DNA of 64,000 nucleotides from Cobetia amphilecti (GTDB lineage Bacteria; Pseudomonadota; Gammaproteobacteria; Pseudomonadales; Halomonadaceae), in NCBI RefSeq assembly GCF_030010415.1, contig NZ_JASCSA010000001.1; one strand, given 5' to 3'. Numbering within the stretch: the first letter of the stretch is position 1; every line of letters begins with the position of its first letter. Of the stretch, positions 18,785 through 28,079 are shown piece by piece. Position numbers and translations under genes: made by a program. Under the pieces are notes generated by a model, which made no database searches, was not told the origin of the DNA, and worked only from the letters and a program-made list of their open reading frames with translations.

Positions 18785-18804
18785 TACTGTATATGAATAC
18801 AGTA
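18785..18804 (+). promoter_or_regulatory. LexA (SOS) box before umuDC
   Basis: TACTGTATATGAATACAGTA is a near-ideal LexA operator with CTGT and ACAG half-sites 8 bases apart. It lies 19 bases before the umuD ATG and overlaps the likely promoter. Confidence 0.95.
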
Positions 18805-18823
18805 TCGAAAGGAGACCCCACCC

Positions 18824-19285
18824 ATGACCGTATCTGCCGCTCAACCGTCCCACGCCTCGCTGGCTCGCCCTCATCCAGCGCCGGAGCCCTGTGCGCTGCC
18901 GCACCCTCACATCACGGGGCGCGCTGGCATTTCCGGCTTCCCCTCGCCGGCCGAGGATTACGCGGGGCGCACGCTGGACCTCAACGAGCGGCTGATCAAG
19001 CGCCCGGCAGCGACCTTCTTCATGACGGTGGCGGGTGACAGCATGGAAGGCTTCGGCATCTATGAGGGCGACACCCTGGTGGTAGACCGCTCCATCGATG
19101 CCCGTCCCGGGCATATCGTGGTGGCACTGGTCGAGGGTGAGGTGGTGGTCAAGCGTTATGAGCTGATCGGTCAGCGCCCCTATCTGAGCTCCGGCAATGC
19201 CCTGTATCCGCCGGTCGCGATCTTCGACCTCGAATGCCAGGTCTGGGGGGTGGTGCGCTCCGTCATCCACGAATACGCGGTATGA
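18824..19285 (+). CDS. umuD: UmuD, self-cleaving subunit of DNA polymerase V
   Basis: A 153-residue S24/LexA-type protein. The auto-cleavage site is Ala34-Gly35 in GRAGISGFPSP; the catalytic dyad is Ser73 (GDSM) and Lys110 (VVKRY). RecA-stimulated cleavage would give UmuD', the partner of UmuC in translesion synthesis. The region before the cleavage site (residues 1-33) is Pro/His-rich and somewhat longer than in E. coli. AAGGAGA precedes the ATG, and a LexA box lies upstream. The stop overlaps the umuC start. Confidence 0.95.
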   Translation: MTVSAAQPSHASLARPHPAPEPCALPHPHITGRAGISGFPSPAEDYAGRTLDLNERLIKRPAATFFMTVAGDSMEGFGIYEGDTLVVDRSIDARPGHIVVALVEGEVVVKRYELIGQRPYLSSGNALYPPVAIFDLECQVWGVVRSVIHEYAV

Positions 19286-20568
19286 ATACGCCGATGATCG
19301 GACTGGTCGACTGCAACAACTTCTACGCCAGCTGCGAGCGAGTGTTCGATCCGCGTCTGGAGGGCCGCCCTGTCGGCGTGATGTCCAACAATGACGGCTG
19401 CGTGATCGCGCGTTCCAACGAACTCAAGGCGCTGGGCGTGGAGATGGGCACCCCCGCCTTCCAGCTACAGCCACTCGTCCGTGAGGGGCGCATCCACCTG
19501 CTCTCCTCCAACTACGAGCTGTATGGCGACATGTCGGCGCGCGTGCGTGAGGTGCTGGAGGAATATTCCGCCGGGGTCGAGCCCTACTCCATCGATGAGA
19601 TGTTCGTGCGTTTCGATGGCTTTGATCGCAACTCGATGCTGACATTGAGCCGCACCCTGCACCGCAATGTCCGCAAGTTCACCGGCATTCCCGTGTGTGT
19701 CGGGGTCGCACCAACTCGAACGCTGGCCAAGTTGGCCAATCGCGCTGCCAAGAAGCGTCCGGAATTCGGCGGTGTCTGCGTGCTGGAACCCAATGAAGTC
19801 GGCACCCAGCGCATGCTGGCCGATACGCCACTGGGCGATGTCTGGGGCGTGGGCCGACGACTGGTCGAACGCCTGGCACTGCAAGGCCTGCACACTGCCT
19901 GGGACCTGCGCTGCGCCGACCCGCGCGCCATCGGCCAGCGGTATTCCGTGGTACTGGAACGCACCGCGCGCGAACTGCAAGGCACGCCCTGCTTCGAGAT
20001 GAATGATGCCGATGACGCTCGCCAGCGCATCATGACCTCGCGCTCCTTCGGGCGCATGACCGGTGACTTGAATGAACTCAGGGACGCCATCCGCCAACAT
20101 GCCCAGCGCGGCGCCGAGAAGCTGCGCCATCAAGGTAGCCTGACATGCGCCGTGCTGGTCTTCCTCAAGAGCAATCGTCACCGACCCGACCTGCCGCAAT
20201 ACTCACCCAGCACCATCGTCGAGCTGCCCGCCCCCACCAATGACAGCCGCGAGATACTCGCCGCCGCGCAACAGGCGCTGGAGCATATCTACCTGCGCGG
20301 CTATCGCTTCATGAAGGCTGGCGTGATGCTGCTCGATCTCATCGACCAGCCACGCGAGCAACTCTCGCTGCTGGAAAGCGAAGATGACATCGCCAGGCGT
20401 GAACGCAGTCAGCAGCTGATGGCGACCTTGGACGCCATGAATCAGAAGATGGGCCGCGGCACCGTGCGCCTGGGCGTCGCACGCCCCGACGCCGCCTGGC
20501 AACTGCGCTGCGCCCACCGCAGCGCCCGCTACACCACCAACTGGCAGGAATTGAAGCGGTTGCGTTAG
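19282..20568 (+). CDS. umuC: UmuC, catalytic subunit of error-prone DNA polymerase V
   Basis: A 428-residue Y-family polymerase. The N-terminal GLVDCNNFYASCERVFDP holds the first catalytic Asp; YSIDEMFVRF holds the second acidic pair; KLANRAAKK is the fingers lysine-rich segment. The little-finger domain and a C-terminal region follow, length typical of UmuC. It copies past DNA lesions during the SOS response together with UmuD' dimers. The start ATG overlaps the umuD stop (ATGA), giving translational coupling. Confidence 0.96.
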   Translation: MNTPMIGLVDCNNFYASCERVFDPRLEGRPVGVMSNNDGCVIARSNELKALGVEMGTPAFQLQPLVREGRIHLLSSNYELYGDMSARVREVLEEYSAGVEPYSIDEMFVRFDGFDRNSMLTLSRTLHRNVRKFTGIPVCVGVAPTRTLAKLANRAAKKRPEFGGVCVLEPNEVGTQRMLADTPLGDVWGVGRRLVERLALQGLHTAWDLRCADPRAIGQRYSVVLERTARELQGTPCFEMNDADDARQRIMTSRSFGRMTGDLNELRDAIRQHAQRGAEKLRHQGSLTCAVLVFLKSNRHRPDLPQYSPSTIVELPAPTNDSREILAAAQQALEHIYLRGYRFMKAGVMLLDLIDQPREQLSLLESEDDIARRERSQQLMATLDAMNQKMGRGTVRLGVARPDAAWQLRCAHRSARYTTNWQELKRLR

Positions 20569-20813
20569 TGGGCTTGGCCCGAAAGTTATGAGCACAATTC
20601 CGAGTGTCCCAACCATCAGCAATACAATCCCTTTCCTGGGCGCTCATACCGCATAAGGCATGAAGGGAGTGAATGCGTAGATATCGCGCGCAATCTGATC
20701 GGATTGTTGCATCCATAGCAAAGGTGTTTTACGCCAGTGCCGCTTTATCAATGACTTGCGAACACTCATGCTGTGCGCCATTGCTAAAAGCCAACAGTTC
20801 TGGAGTACCCGGC

Positions 20814-21398
20814 ATGAAGATTCTACTGATCAACGGCGGCAAGGCCTTTGCCCATTCCAATGGCGAGCTGAACGCGACGCTGCATGAACTGGCGCGCGGT
20901 GAGCTGGCCGAGCTGGGTCATGAGGTGCGTGAAACCGTCATCGAGGAAGGCTTCGAGGCCAAGGCGGAAGTCGAGAAGCAGCTGTGGGCGGACCTGATCA
21001 TCTATCAGACCCCAGGTTGGTGGATGGGTCTGCCGTGGACCGTGAAGAAGTACCTCGATGACATCCTGACTGAGGGCCACGGCGCGCTGTACGCCAGCGA
21101 TGGCCGTCATCGCACCAGCCCGACCCAGGGCTACGGCACTGGCGGCTTGATGCAGGGCCGCCAGTACATGCTGTCACTGACCTGGAATGCGCCACTTGAG
21201 GCCTTTGATGAAGAAGGCAACTTCTTCGAGGGCAAGGGCATCGATGGCGTCTACTTCCCGGTGCACAAGGCGATGGAATTCCTCGGCATGACGGCCTTGC
21301 CGACCTACCTGGCCACTGATGTGATCAAGAATCCTGACCTGGAGGCCTACACCCAGGCCTACCGCACGCACCTGCGCGAGCACATCGGCCGCGCCTGA
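20814..21398 (+). CDS. mdaB: NAD(P)H:quinone reductase MdaB (flavodoxin-like)
   Basis: A 194-residue soluble flavoprotein. LLINGGKAFAHSNGELN, YQTPGWWMGLPWTVKKYLDD and LTEGHGALYASDGRH match the MdaB/KefF family very closely. MdaB reduces quinones by two electrons with NADPH and FAD, limiting redox-cycling damage. TGGAG is eight bases before the ATG. The 245-base spacer from umuC suggests an independent promoter. A terminator shared with the convergent copper receptor gene follows. Confidence 0.92.
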   Translation: MKILLINGGKAFAHSNGELNATLHELARGELAELGHEVRETVIEEGFEAKAEVEKQLWADLIIYQTPGWWMGLPWTVKKYLDDILTEGHGALYASDGRHRTSPTQGYGTGGLMQGRQYMLSLTWNAPLEAFDEEGNFFEGKGIDGVYFPVHKAMEFLGMTALPTYLATDVIKNPDLEAYTQAYRTHLREHIGRA

Positions 21399-21453
21399 AG
21401 GCTCGTAGAGATGAGTTGCGAGCGCTGAAAGCACTCGAGCCCGCTCGTAATAC

Positions 21454-21495
21454 AAGAAGCCCGCCACCGGTGACATGACCGATGGCGGGCTTCTT
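21454..21495. terminator. Bidirectional terminator between mdaB and the OprC-like gene
   Basis: AAGAAGCCCGCCA and TGGCGGGCTTCTT form a 13-base perfect stem around a 16-base loop that can partly pair itself. Confidence 0.82.
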
Positions 21496-21547
21496 GCGTT
21501 CCAACGAATAGCGGCGGCCAGCGCACACTATTGAGGGGGTACGGGGC

Positions 21548-23680
21548 TCAGAAGCTCCAGCTGGCGTGCGTCCAGAAGATACGCCCCGGCTCATTGACCT
21601 GTACATCGCCCTGCAGCGGGTCATCGTAGAAGCGATTGACGTGATAGGCGTAAGCCTTGTCGAACAGGTTGGAGATGCCGGCGCTCAGCTCGATGTCATC
21701 AGTGACACGATAGCCGCCCTCCAGGCCGACGATGCCGAAACCTGCCGTCGCGTCTTCGCTGTCAGAAATACGCGACTGGCGTGCGGCCGCATCGAATCGT
21801 GCCCCCGCCCACCAACGGTCCGCGTCATAGCGTGTCGCCAGATAGCCATTGAAGGGGGCGACCTGTGACAGGGGCGTTCCATCGCTCAGATTGGTGCCGT
21901 GCGTCGCGGCAACCCCTGCGGAATGCTGCCAACCGTTTTGCTGCCAGCTGGCTTCCAGCTCGATACCGTAGAGTTCGGCCTCGACATTGTCATAGGTGGT
22001 CAGCGAGTCGCCTTTGGCCAGCTCGATCCAGTCATGCACCCGGTTGTAGTAGGTGTCCGCCGAATAGCGCCAGGCGCCCTGCCTGACCGCCACTCCCAGC
22101 TCGAGCTGCTGATGGACCTCGGGATCAAGCTCGGGATTGCCCAACCAGCCATCGGAGTCAGACTGGCGGTTGTAATACCGCTCGCTGGCCGTCGGAAAGC
22201 GCACACTGCGACTGAACGCTGCATAGCCTTTCACCGCTTCGTTGACGCGATGCTCCAGCCGCGCCAGCGCACTGAACTCCCCGTCACGCTGCTTGGCTTC
22301 TACATCATCGCCGTACTGGGCACGCCAGGCGGAGATAGCCGAGGCATTGCTGCCCACTACCTCATCGGCATCTCGCGCATCACTGATGGAGACGTCATAG
22401 CGCGCGCCAGTCACCAGCCGATTGTCGGCATCGAGGGTGGTATCCAGTTCCGCGAATACCCCGCCACGTGTGCGCACGACATCGGGCCAGGTCTGGCTAT
22501 CCGACAGGCTATCCAATGACATGCCCATCCGGGAGTTGGAATTGCTCTCGAGCCGTTCGGCATCGGCCCCCAGCGTCAATATCGCGTCATGGCCCCCAAC
22601 AGTCAGCGGAATATCGCCTTGGGTGCTGGCATACCAGGTCTCGGTGGTCGCGCTGGAAAACATGGCCATGTCGCTCATATCCATGTCCATGTCCATACCC
22701 GAGCCCATGCCCATGCTCATTGAGGAATCATCAAAGTCACGCAGGGTGACGTTATCCATGTCATGCACGACGCGGGCATGGTTGAGCTGTGTTTCGGTGT
22801 GCGAGAACAGGCCGACGTTGTCGGTGGTCAACTTGAGATACTGGCGGTCCATATCGCTGCGTGGCGCATCCATCGACGGATACAGCGCATCATCGATGCG
22901 CACCACGGCGACGCCCGCCTCAATGGCGACATCCTCGGTGGCAAAGGCGCCGACTCGGACACTGCCATTATCGCTGCGATACCCGCCTGACTGGGTATCG
23001 CCATTGCCATCCTCGTAGTTGTTGCGCTCGGAATGCTCGAAGTCCAGCGCGGCCCAGAAATCGCCCTGCTTGGCGGTCAATGACAGAGTCTCACTGGTGG
23101 CATCATCATTGCTGCGCCAGCCGGCCCCCAAGGTACCCTGGACGCCATCATCATCGGTACGTGAGGGCGTATGACGCGTCACCTCGATGCTGCCCGCGGC
23201 AAAATTGGGGCCGCGACTGACGGTCTGCGCGCCCTTGTAGAGCGTGAGGTCCGACTGGCTGCCGGCAGTGGCGTAACCCAGTGTGGTATCCATGCCCCCC
23301 GGGCAGGCGGGGTAAAGCGATGCGCCATCCACCTCCTGGATCAGGCGCTCACCGCCCTGGGCACGAAAGATGGCCGAAACACCGTGACTGCCCAGACGCG
23401 AGCCACTGACACCATTGACCTCGCGTAGCTGTTCACCAAGGTCCATGTCGCCCTTGGCATGCCCCGCATGCACGTCGTGGACGGGGCTGGCCATGGGCGC
23501 CTGAGCCTCGATACTGATCAACGGCAATACGTTGGTGGTGTCAGTATCGGCGTAAACCGGCAGCGTACCGCTACTTGCCATCGCGGCGGCAATGGCCATG
23601 GGCAGACGACCACGCGATGCGCTCACTGGCGATGACAAGCGACGCGCACGGAACGGGAAATTGACGAGAGATAGCGTCAT
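21548..23680 (-). CDS. oprC: TonB-dependent copper receptor, OprC-like
   Basis: A 710-residue outer-membrane beta-barrel with an N-terminal signal region, a plug domain (about residues 75-170) and a C-terminal barrel ending in the aromatic ...ASWSF. OprC of Pseudomonas binds copper through CxxxM and HxM; here Cys126/Met130 (CPGGM) and His306/Met308 (VVHDMDN) keep that pattern. Next to the second site is an extra Met-rich run at residues 321-340 (MSMGMGSGMDMDMDMSDMAM), plausibly a copper-collecting loop. The start overlaps the stop of the upstream PepSY gene. It is last in a copper-type operon with SCO1. Confidence 0.88.
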   Translation of the reverse strand: MTLSLVNFPFRARRLSSPVSASRGRLPMAIAAAMASSGTLPVYADTDTTNVLPLISIEAQAPMASPVHDVHAGHAKGDMDLGEQLREVNGVSGSRLGSHGVSAIFRAQGGERLIQEVDGASLYPACPGGMDTTLGYATAGSQSDLTLYKGAQTVSRGPNFAAGSIEVTRHTPSRTDDDGVQGTLGAGWRSNDDATSETLSLTAKQGDFWAALDFEHSERNNYEDGNGDTQSGGYRSDNGSVRVGAFATEDVAIEAGVAVVRIDDALYPSMDAPRSDMDRQYLKLTTDNVGLFSHTETQLNHARVVHDMDNVTLRDFDDSSMSMGMGSGMDMDMDMSDMAMFSSATTETWYASTQGDIPLTVGGHDAILTLGADAERLESNSNSRMGMSLDSLSDSQTWPDVVRTRGGVFAELDTTLDADNRLVTGARYDVSISDARDADEVVGSNASAISAWRAQYGDDVEAKQRDGEFSALARLEHRVNEAVKGYAAFSRSVRFPTASERYYNRQSDSDGWLGNPELDPEVHQQLELGVAVRQGAWRYSADTYYNRVHDWIELAKGDSLTTYDNVEAELYGIELEASWQQNGWQHSAGVAATHGTNLSDGTPLSQVAPFNGYLATRYDADRWWAGARFDAAARQSRISDSEDATAGFGIVGLEGGYRVTDDIELSAGISNLFDKAYAYHVNRFYDDPLQGDVQVNEPGRIFWTHASWSF

Positions 23681-25203
23681 GCGCTGGCCTCCTGGAAGTC
23701 ATTCCCGCGCTTGTGTGTGGCACGAATCCACAGCCAATCCAGCAGCCCCATCACGATCAGCGAGAGGCCGACCAGCGGGAAGATAACACCGACGATCATC
23801 ATCAAGCCCCAGACACCGGCGATACACTTGCGCTCCTTGGGCAGCGGCGGGATACCGATACCGCCCACCGGACGACGCTTCCACCACATCACCACCGCAC
23901 CGACGCTCATCATCACCATCGCGATACAGGCCAGCACCAGCACCAGCTGGTTGACCAACCCGTACTGCTGCCCCAGGTGGACATTGATGCCCCACTCCAG
24001 CGCTCGGCCCAGCGGACCGTAATCGGCGTAATGCATGTCCAGCAGCACATCGCCGGAATAGCGATCCACATGCACTACCTGCTGACGCTCCAGCGCATCC
24101 GGATAGACGGAGCCGGTGTAGACGCCCTGAGGCGAGCCCGGCAGATTGATGGCATAGCCCGGCGCCAGGCCTTCGCGAGCGAAGATGCGCTCAGCCTGAT
24201 CGAGGCCGATATCGGCATGGGCAATCGCGGCGGCGCTCAGCGGCACGGCCGCAGTGCCAAAAGCCTGCTCGGCATCAGACTTGCTACCACCACCATGCCC
24301 GGCATGCTCCCCCTCATCCACGGTGGAACTTGTCGCAGCAGCCGGCAAGGAAGATAACGGGATAAGGGCCTGCTCGAGAGACCAGGTCGTCCTCTCCTGA
24401 TCCACCAGACGCGTATCGGACATCGGCGTATTCACGCGCACGCCATCGGGATACCCGAAGTTATGCCCGTTGGCCAACTCGTTGACCTTGGCACCCCACA
24501 CCATTGACCACGGCATGCCGGTCACGGCGAGAAACAGAATGAAACCAGCGGCGAAGATGCCACACACGGCATGCAGGTCACGCCACCACAGACGGCGCGC
24601 AGGCGTGGTACGCAGCGTGACGACACCGCCCTTCTGGCCTCGGGGCCACCACAGATACAGGCCGCTGAGTACCAGCAGAATGCTCCAGCCGGCGGCGATC
24701 TCGATCGCGGCATTGCCGATGGGGCCGGTGATCGCGAGGCTGTGCAGATTGCGGACCGTCCACATGATGCTGTCCCGGTAGGCCATCTGCCCCTGCACTT
24801 CACCACTGTAGGGATTGACGTAGACCGCCTGCTTGCCACTGCCATCGGCAGCCACGATATCGATTTCGGTGGTCAAGTCACTGGCCGCAGGCGGCACGAC
24901 ACGTACGGCCTTGCCGGGCAGGCTTTCCACGGCGAGTCGTACCTGCTCGCTCAGCGGGACACTCGCCTGTGCCTGGCCATTCGCCTGTTGCACCACCGGC
25001 GTGTTGACCTGCATCAGGTCGGCATGCACGAAGCGATCGATCTCTTCACGGAACAGATAAAGACCGCCGGTGACGGCCAGCAAGGTCAGGAAAGGCAGCA
25101 CCAGCAGGCCGGCATAGAAATGCCAGCGCCACACGGCGCGGTAGATATCGCTGAAACCGCGAGCGGCGCGACCCGCGGAGTCGGTGTTGGTTGTTGAACT
25201 CAT
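23677..25203 (-). CDS. PepSY-associated transmembrane protein (possible metal reductase)
   Basis: A 508-residue inner-membrane protein of the PepSY_TM family. The first membrane segment is in residues 25-50 (WRWHFYAGLLVLPFLTLLAV); others lie near residues 160, 215, 415 and 470. A long periplasmic part with His-rich loop (HAGHGGGSKSD) separates them. Related proteins accompany siderophore or copper TonB receptors and are thought to reduce the metal in the periplasm; that is family inference. It overlaps the receptor gene by four bases, so coupling is likely. No strong ribosome binding site is visible. Confidence 0.82.
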   Translation of the reverse strand: MSSTTNTDSAGRAARGFSDIYRAVWRWHFYAGLLVLPFLTLLAVTGGLYLFREEIDRFVHADLMQVNTPVVQQANGQAQASVPLSEQVRLAVESLPGKAVRVVPPAASDLTTEIDIVAADGSGKQAVYVNPYSGEVQGQMAYRDSIMWTVRNLHSLAITGPIGNAAIEIAAGWSILLVLSGLYLWWPRGQKGGVVTLRTTPARRLWWRDLHAVCGIFAAGFILFLAVTGMPWSMVWGAKVNELANGHNFGYPDGVRVNTPMSDTRLVDQERTTWSLEQALIPLSSLPAAATSSTVDEGEHAGHGGGSKSDAEQAFGTAAVPLSAAAIAHADIGLDQAERIFAREGLAPGYAINLPGSPQGVYTGSVYPDALERQQVVHVDRYSGDVLLDMHYADYGPLGRALEWGINVHLGQQYGLVNQLVLVLACIAMVMMSVGAVVMWWKRRPVGGIGIPPLPKERKCIAGVWGLMMIVGVIFPLVGLSLIVMGLLDWLWIRATHKRGNDFQEASA

Positions 25204-25311
25204 CTCGATTACCCATCGACAGGTGCCACGACGCGCGACGGATGCTTTGTCCGTCGGTCAACGTGAGGTCACCGAACACTATGGAGAGCCACCGCGAGGT
25301 AGCCCATCAAT

Positions 25312-25788
25312 TCATGGCGCGAGGAAATCGAGGGGTGGCGCGCGCCCGGGCGGACGCAGATAGACATTGATGTCGCGAAACGCGACGAGGCAAGGCCGCG
25401 GGGCAGCGTCGCGAGACAACCGACCCAACGCCAGCAACAGGGCAACGGCGACCAATGCCAGCGTAAAGGCCGCCATGCTGGCCAACGGACAATCCGAAGC
25501 AGCGGAACTATGGGTGATCTGCGCCTGCGAACCGCTTTCGCGAGCGGCACGCGTTATCCAGTCGCTATCAGCACTCACCCAACGACCGGTACCGACGCTC
25601 TCGAAGACGGCATGATCGTCGACCATCACCACACGCGGTGCCGCCAGCGGCATGACCAGCATGGCGGCCAGCGCGATCAGCATCACGAAGACGACATGCC
25701 CATTGGCCGCAGTCAGGCGTGACAGGGCGCGATGATAGGAAACGGATTCACGCCTGGCGTGGCGAGTCGAGAGGCAAGTCGCTGTCAT
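25312..25788 (-). CDS. DUF2946-type membrane protein of the copper operon
   Basis: A 158-residue protein with two hydrophobic segments (about residues 32-50 and 103-125) and a final RPPGRAPP tail that is characteristic of DUF2946 proteins. This family is regularly found next to copper receptors and SCO1 proteins. Its HSSAASDCP segment keeps His and Cys residues but lacks the full CxxC seen in many homologues. The start overlaps the SCO1 stop by four bases. Biochemical role unknown; copper handling is inferred from neighbours. Confidence 0.7.
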   Translation of the reverse strand: MTATCLSTRHARRESVSYHRALSRLTAANGHVVFVMLIALAAMLVMPLAAPRVVMVDDHAVFESVGTGRWVSADSDWITRAARESGSQAQITHSSAASDCPLASMAAFTLALVAVALLLALGRLSRDAAPRPCLVAFRDINVYLRPPGRAPPLDFLAP

Positions 25789-26510
25789 GCGCCCCCCGTT
25801 GCCGACACGTTCGCGTTTGCGCTCGTGTTGACGGTCGCGACATCGGCAGAAGACGGCGCTGCGGCCACGGACTGAAGCAGGAATGTCAATCGATCGGCCA
25901 GCTGCGCAGGCGTCTGACTGAGCGGCAAGGTGTCACGCAGTCGTCCGCGGTCATCGATCACGAAGATCGCCACACTATGATCGATCATGTAATCGGGCTC
26001 ACCGGCCGACGACTGCGCTTGCGCGTGTTCAGGGGGATGCCTCTGCTCGGGGTCTCGCTGCTGGAACTGGATACCGAGGCGCTGAGTGAATTCCTTCAGG
26101 CGCGTATCGTCATGTGACGGGAGGCGAAGGCCGGTCACCGGCAGGCTGAAGGCAGACAGATAACGTGACAGCACTGGCAGGGTGTCGCGCGCCGGATCCA
26201 GTGTCAGGAACATCGGATGCAGATGCGTGCGTGACGTCTCGTCAAGGCGTTGCCAGGCCATCTGCAACCGGGCAAGCGACAACGGACAGATGTCCGGGCA
26301 ATGCGTAAATCCGGGAACCAGCACGCTCAGATGGCCCGCTTCCCCCCTGGACAAGGTGTCCGCGTGCAACAGTCCACGCGTGGAAGGCAGCTCGAGCGTC
26401 GCCAGCCACGCATCACGCGGCTGATGCGAAGCGGAAAGCCCCGTGATCAACGCGATGACGACGAGAGCAAAAGCACTGAGTCCCATCAGGATCAGCTTGC
26501 GCGGCGACAT
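25785..26510 (-). CDS. SCO1/SenC-family copper chaperone
   Basis: A 241-residue thioredoxin-fold protein anchored by an N-terminal membrane segment (residues 4-27). The copper-binding motif CPDIC (in FTHCPDICPLS) and the distal histidine (MIDHSVAIF) are intact. SCO1 proteins deliver copper to cytochrome oxidase CuA or buffer periplasmic copper. The ATG at 26510 has TGGAG five bases upstream; an upstream in-frame ATG adds 22 residues without support. The residue 150-170 region has a His/Gln-rich insertion. First gene of the copper operon. Confidence 0.88.
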   Translation of the reverse strand: MSPRKLILMGLSAFALVVIALITGLSASHQPRDAWLATLELPSTRGLLHADTLSRGEAGHLSVLVPGFTHCPDICPLSLARLQMAWQRLDETSRTHLHPMFLTLDPARDTLPVLSRYLSAFSLPVTGLRLPSHDDTRLKEFTQRLGIQFQQRDPEQRHPPEHAQAQSSAGEPDYMIDHSVAIFVIDDRGRLRDTLPLSQTPAQLADRLTFLLQSVAAAPSSADVATVNTSANANVSATGGA

Positions 26511-26787
26511 GAACACTCCAACGTGGCGTGCAAAGAAGGTAAAGGCAACAGGGTCGAAGGCAGGGATGCTAACCATTCACACCCGCAAAACCACTAATGC
26601 GACAAGTTGCCACAGCGATTCCCACGGGGCTTAGCGGGCGCGACAAGGCCCCAGATAGCGTAAAGCCATCACCATCATCATCAGATTCAAAGTGCGCCTC
26701 GCCCGGACGGACACGACACTGTCTCCATGCTCCTGCAATGGAGCCAGTCCCCATTCCCTTCTTCCCCTCACGCCATGAGGCTTCGCC

Positions 26788-27210
26788 ATGATTCAGCGCC
26801 TTTCCCTGCACCCAGCCATCCTTGAAGTGCGCGACCTCGATGCCGCTTGCCGTTTCTTCACCGAAACACTCGCCCTGCCCATCCTGTTGCGCAATGCCAC
26901 CAGCGCGATCCTGGAGCTGAACCATCGCCGAGACAAGCAGACCAGCGTATTGCTGTTGCAGCGCAGTGCCGAGCAACCCGACAGCCGCCAGCTGACGCTT
27001 GAGATCGAGCGAACGGACTTTGCCCGCTTCCGCGATCAATGGCAGGCCCAGGGAGCGCACCTGATCGAGAGTCACGGCAGCAGCGCCCCCGGCTGTGCCT
27101 GGCAGGTGCTCGATTGCGTGCTCCCCGATGGGCATCGCCTACGCGTGGTCAGCATCAACCCCGAGCGCTGCGCCCCGACGATCAGTCGTGGCATGGGCAT
27201 GGCACCCTGA
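26788..27210 (+). CDS. VOC (glyoxalase/bleomycin-resistance) superfamily protein
   Basis: A 140-residue protein with the paired beta-alpha-beta-beta-beta pattern of the vicinal-oxygen-chelate fold. The first module starts at LHPAILEVRDLDAACRFF; the second has VLDCVLPDGHRLRVVS. His8 and Glu-type metal ligands are plausible but not certain. Members act as dioxygenases, glyoxalases or binding proteins. GAGG is eight bases before the ATG. It is alone on its strand between two minus-strand genes. Confidence 0.75.
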   Translation: MIQRLSLHPAILEVRDLDAACRFFTETLALPILLRNATSAILELNHRRDKQTSVLLLQRSAEQPDSRQLTLEIERTDFARFRDQWQAQGAHLIESHGSSAPGCAWQVLDCVLPDGHRLRVVSINPERCAPTISRGMGMAP

Positions 27211-27363
27211 GACTCCAGAACACCAGATGTCTCGAGAGTCTCCGCAGGGGCCGGCGCATGACAAAAGCCCCGGCCCCGCTATCAAGTGCGCCATCATGGC
27301 GAGAAATGACGTTCTGGTGTGGCGTGCAAGGAAATGGCTTGGATGCCCATCACGGTAAATACG

Positions 27364-27796
27364 TCAGTAGTTGACGAGCAGGTCATCGATGACCGGGTTC
27401 ATCTTGGTTTCGACACTGGCGTACTTAGAGAACCCCAATCCCCCTTTTGCTATTAGATGATACTGCGCATAGGCGATTTCATCGCCATACGGATCGTCTA
27501 GCCATAGTTCTGCATGAGAAAGGTATGTCACATAATCCCATGAGCGCAGCGCGGTATATTTCAGAACTACTTCGCAATATCCGGGGACCGGCGCGTCATA
27601 GACTCGCGTATTCAAGCCATTGCGACTGAAGCCCTGCTGGATCACATTCAGGAAGCCGGGCACGATCACGGCTTCATTGCGCTCGATGCATATCCAGATA
27701 GGACATGCGCTCCAGAGGCTGAACCTGCACCGAGGTACAGCCGGCCATCACGAGGGTGATGGAAGCTGCCAATAATGCCTTCGTCATTCCTGTCAT
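27364..27796 (-). pseudogene. Frameshifted Sbal_3080-type lipoprotein gene
   Basis: The 5' part, with AGGGAG six bases before the ATG, encodes a lipoprotein signal (ALLAASITLVMAGC) and continues to ...LERMSYLD, then stops at 27674-27676. In another frame just upstream of that stop the protein resumes as CIERNEAVIVPGFLNVI and runs to 27364. The two halves together match the small-lipoprotein layout (signal, lipobox Cys20, conserved IVPGFL core). The join near 27688 lacks two bases or has one extra. Either a real loss of function or a sequencing error; the second half alone lacks a signal. Confidence 0.72.
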
Positions 27797-28079
27797 TCTT
27801 GACTCCCTGTCATTGAACAAGAGGCTTCACCGCGATATATGCCATGGAAGGCATACTTGTCCGCAGGGTATTAGTGAAAACAAATAAATGCGAGGAATCT
27901 GCCGGTGATCAAGCGTCATTCCCCCATGCAACCGCGAGCCTTTTCAGTGACACCGACAAATGACGACAGGCACGACAAATATGAGTCCCCTTATTACACC
28001 GAGCCAGTCATGACCCACTGACAGCGTGCACGGATACCAGTATTGTCGTTCTCTTGCCCGACGCAGCGTGCAGTGTTGC

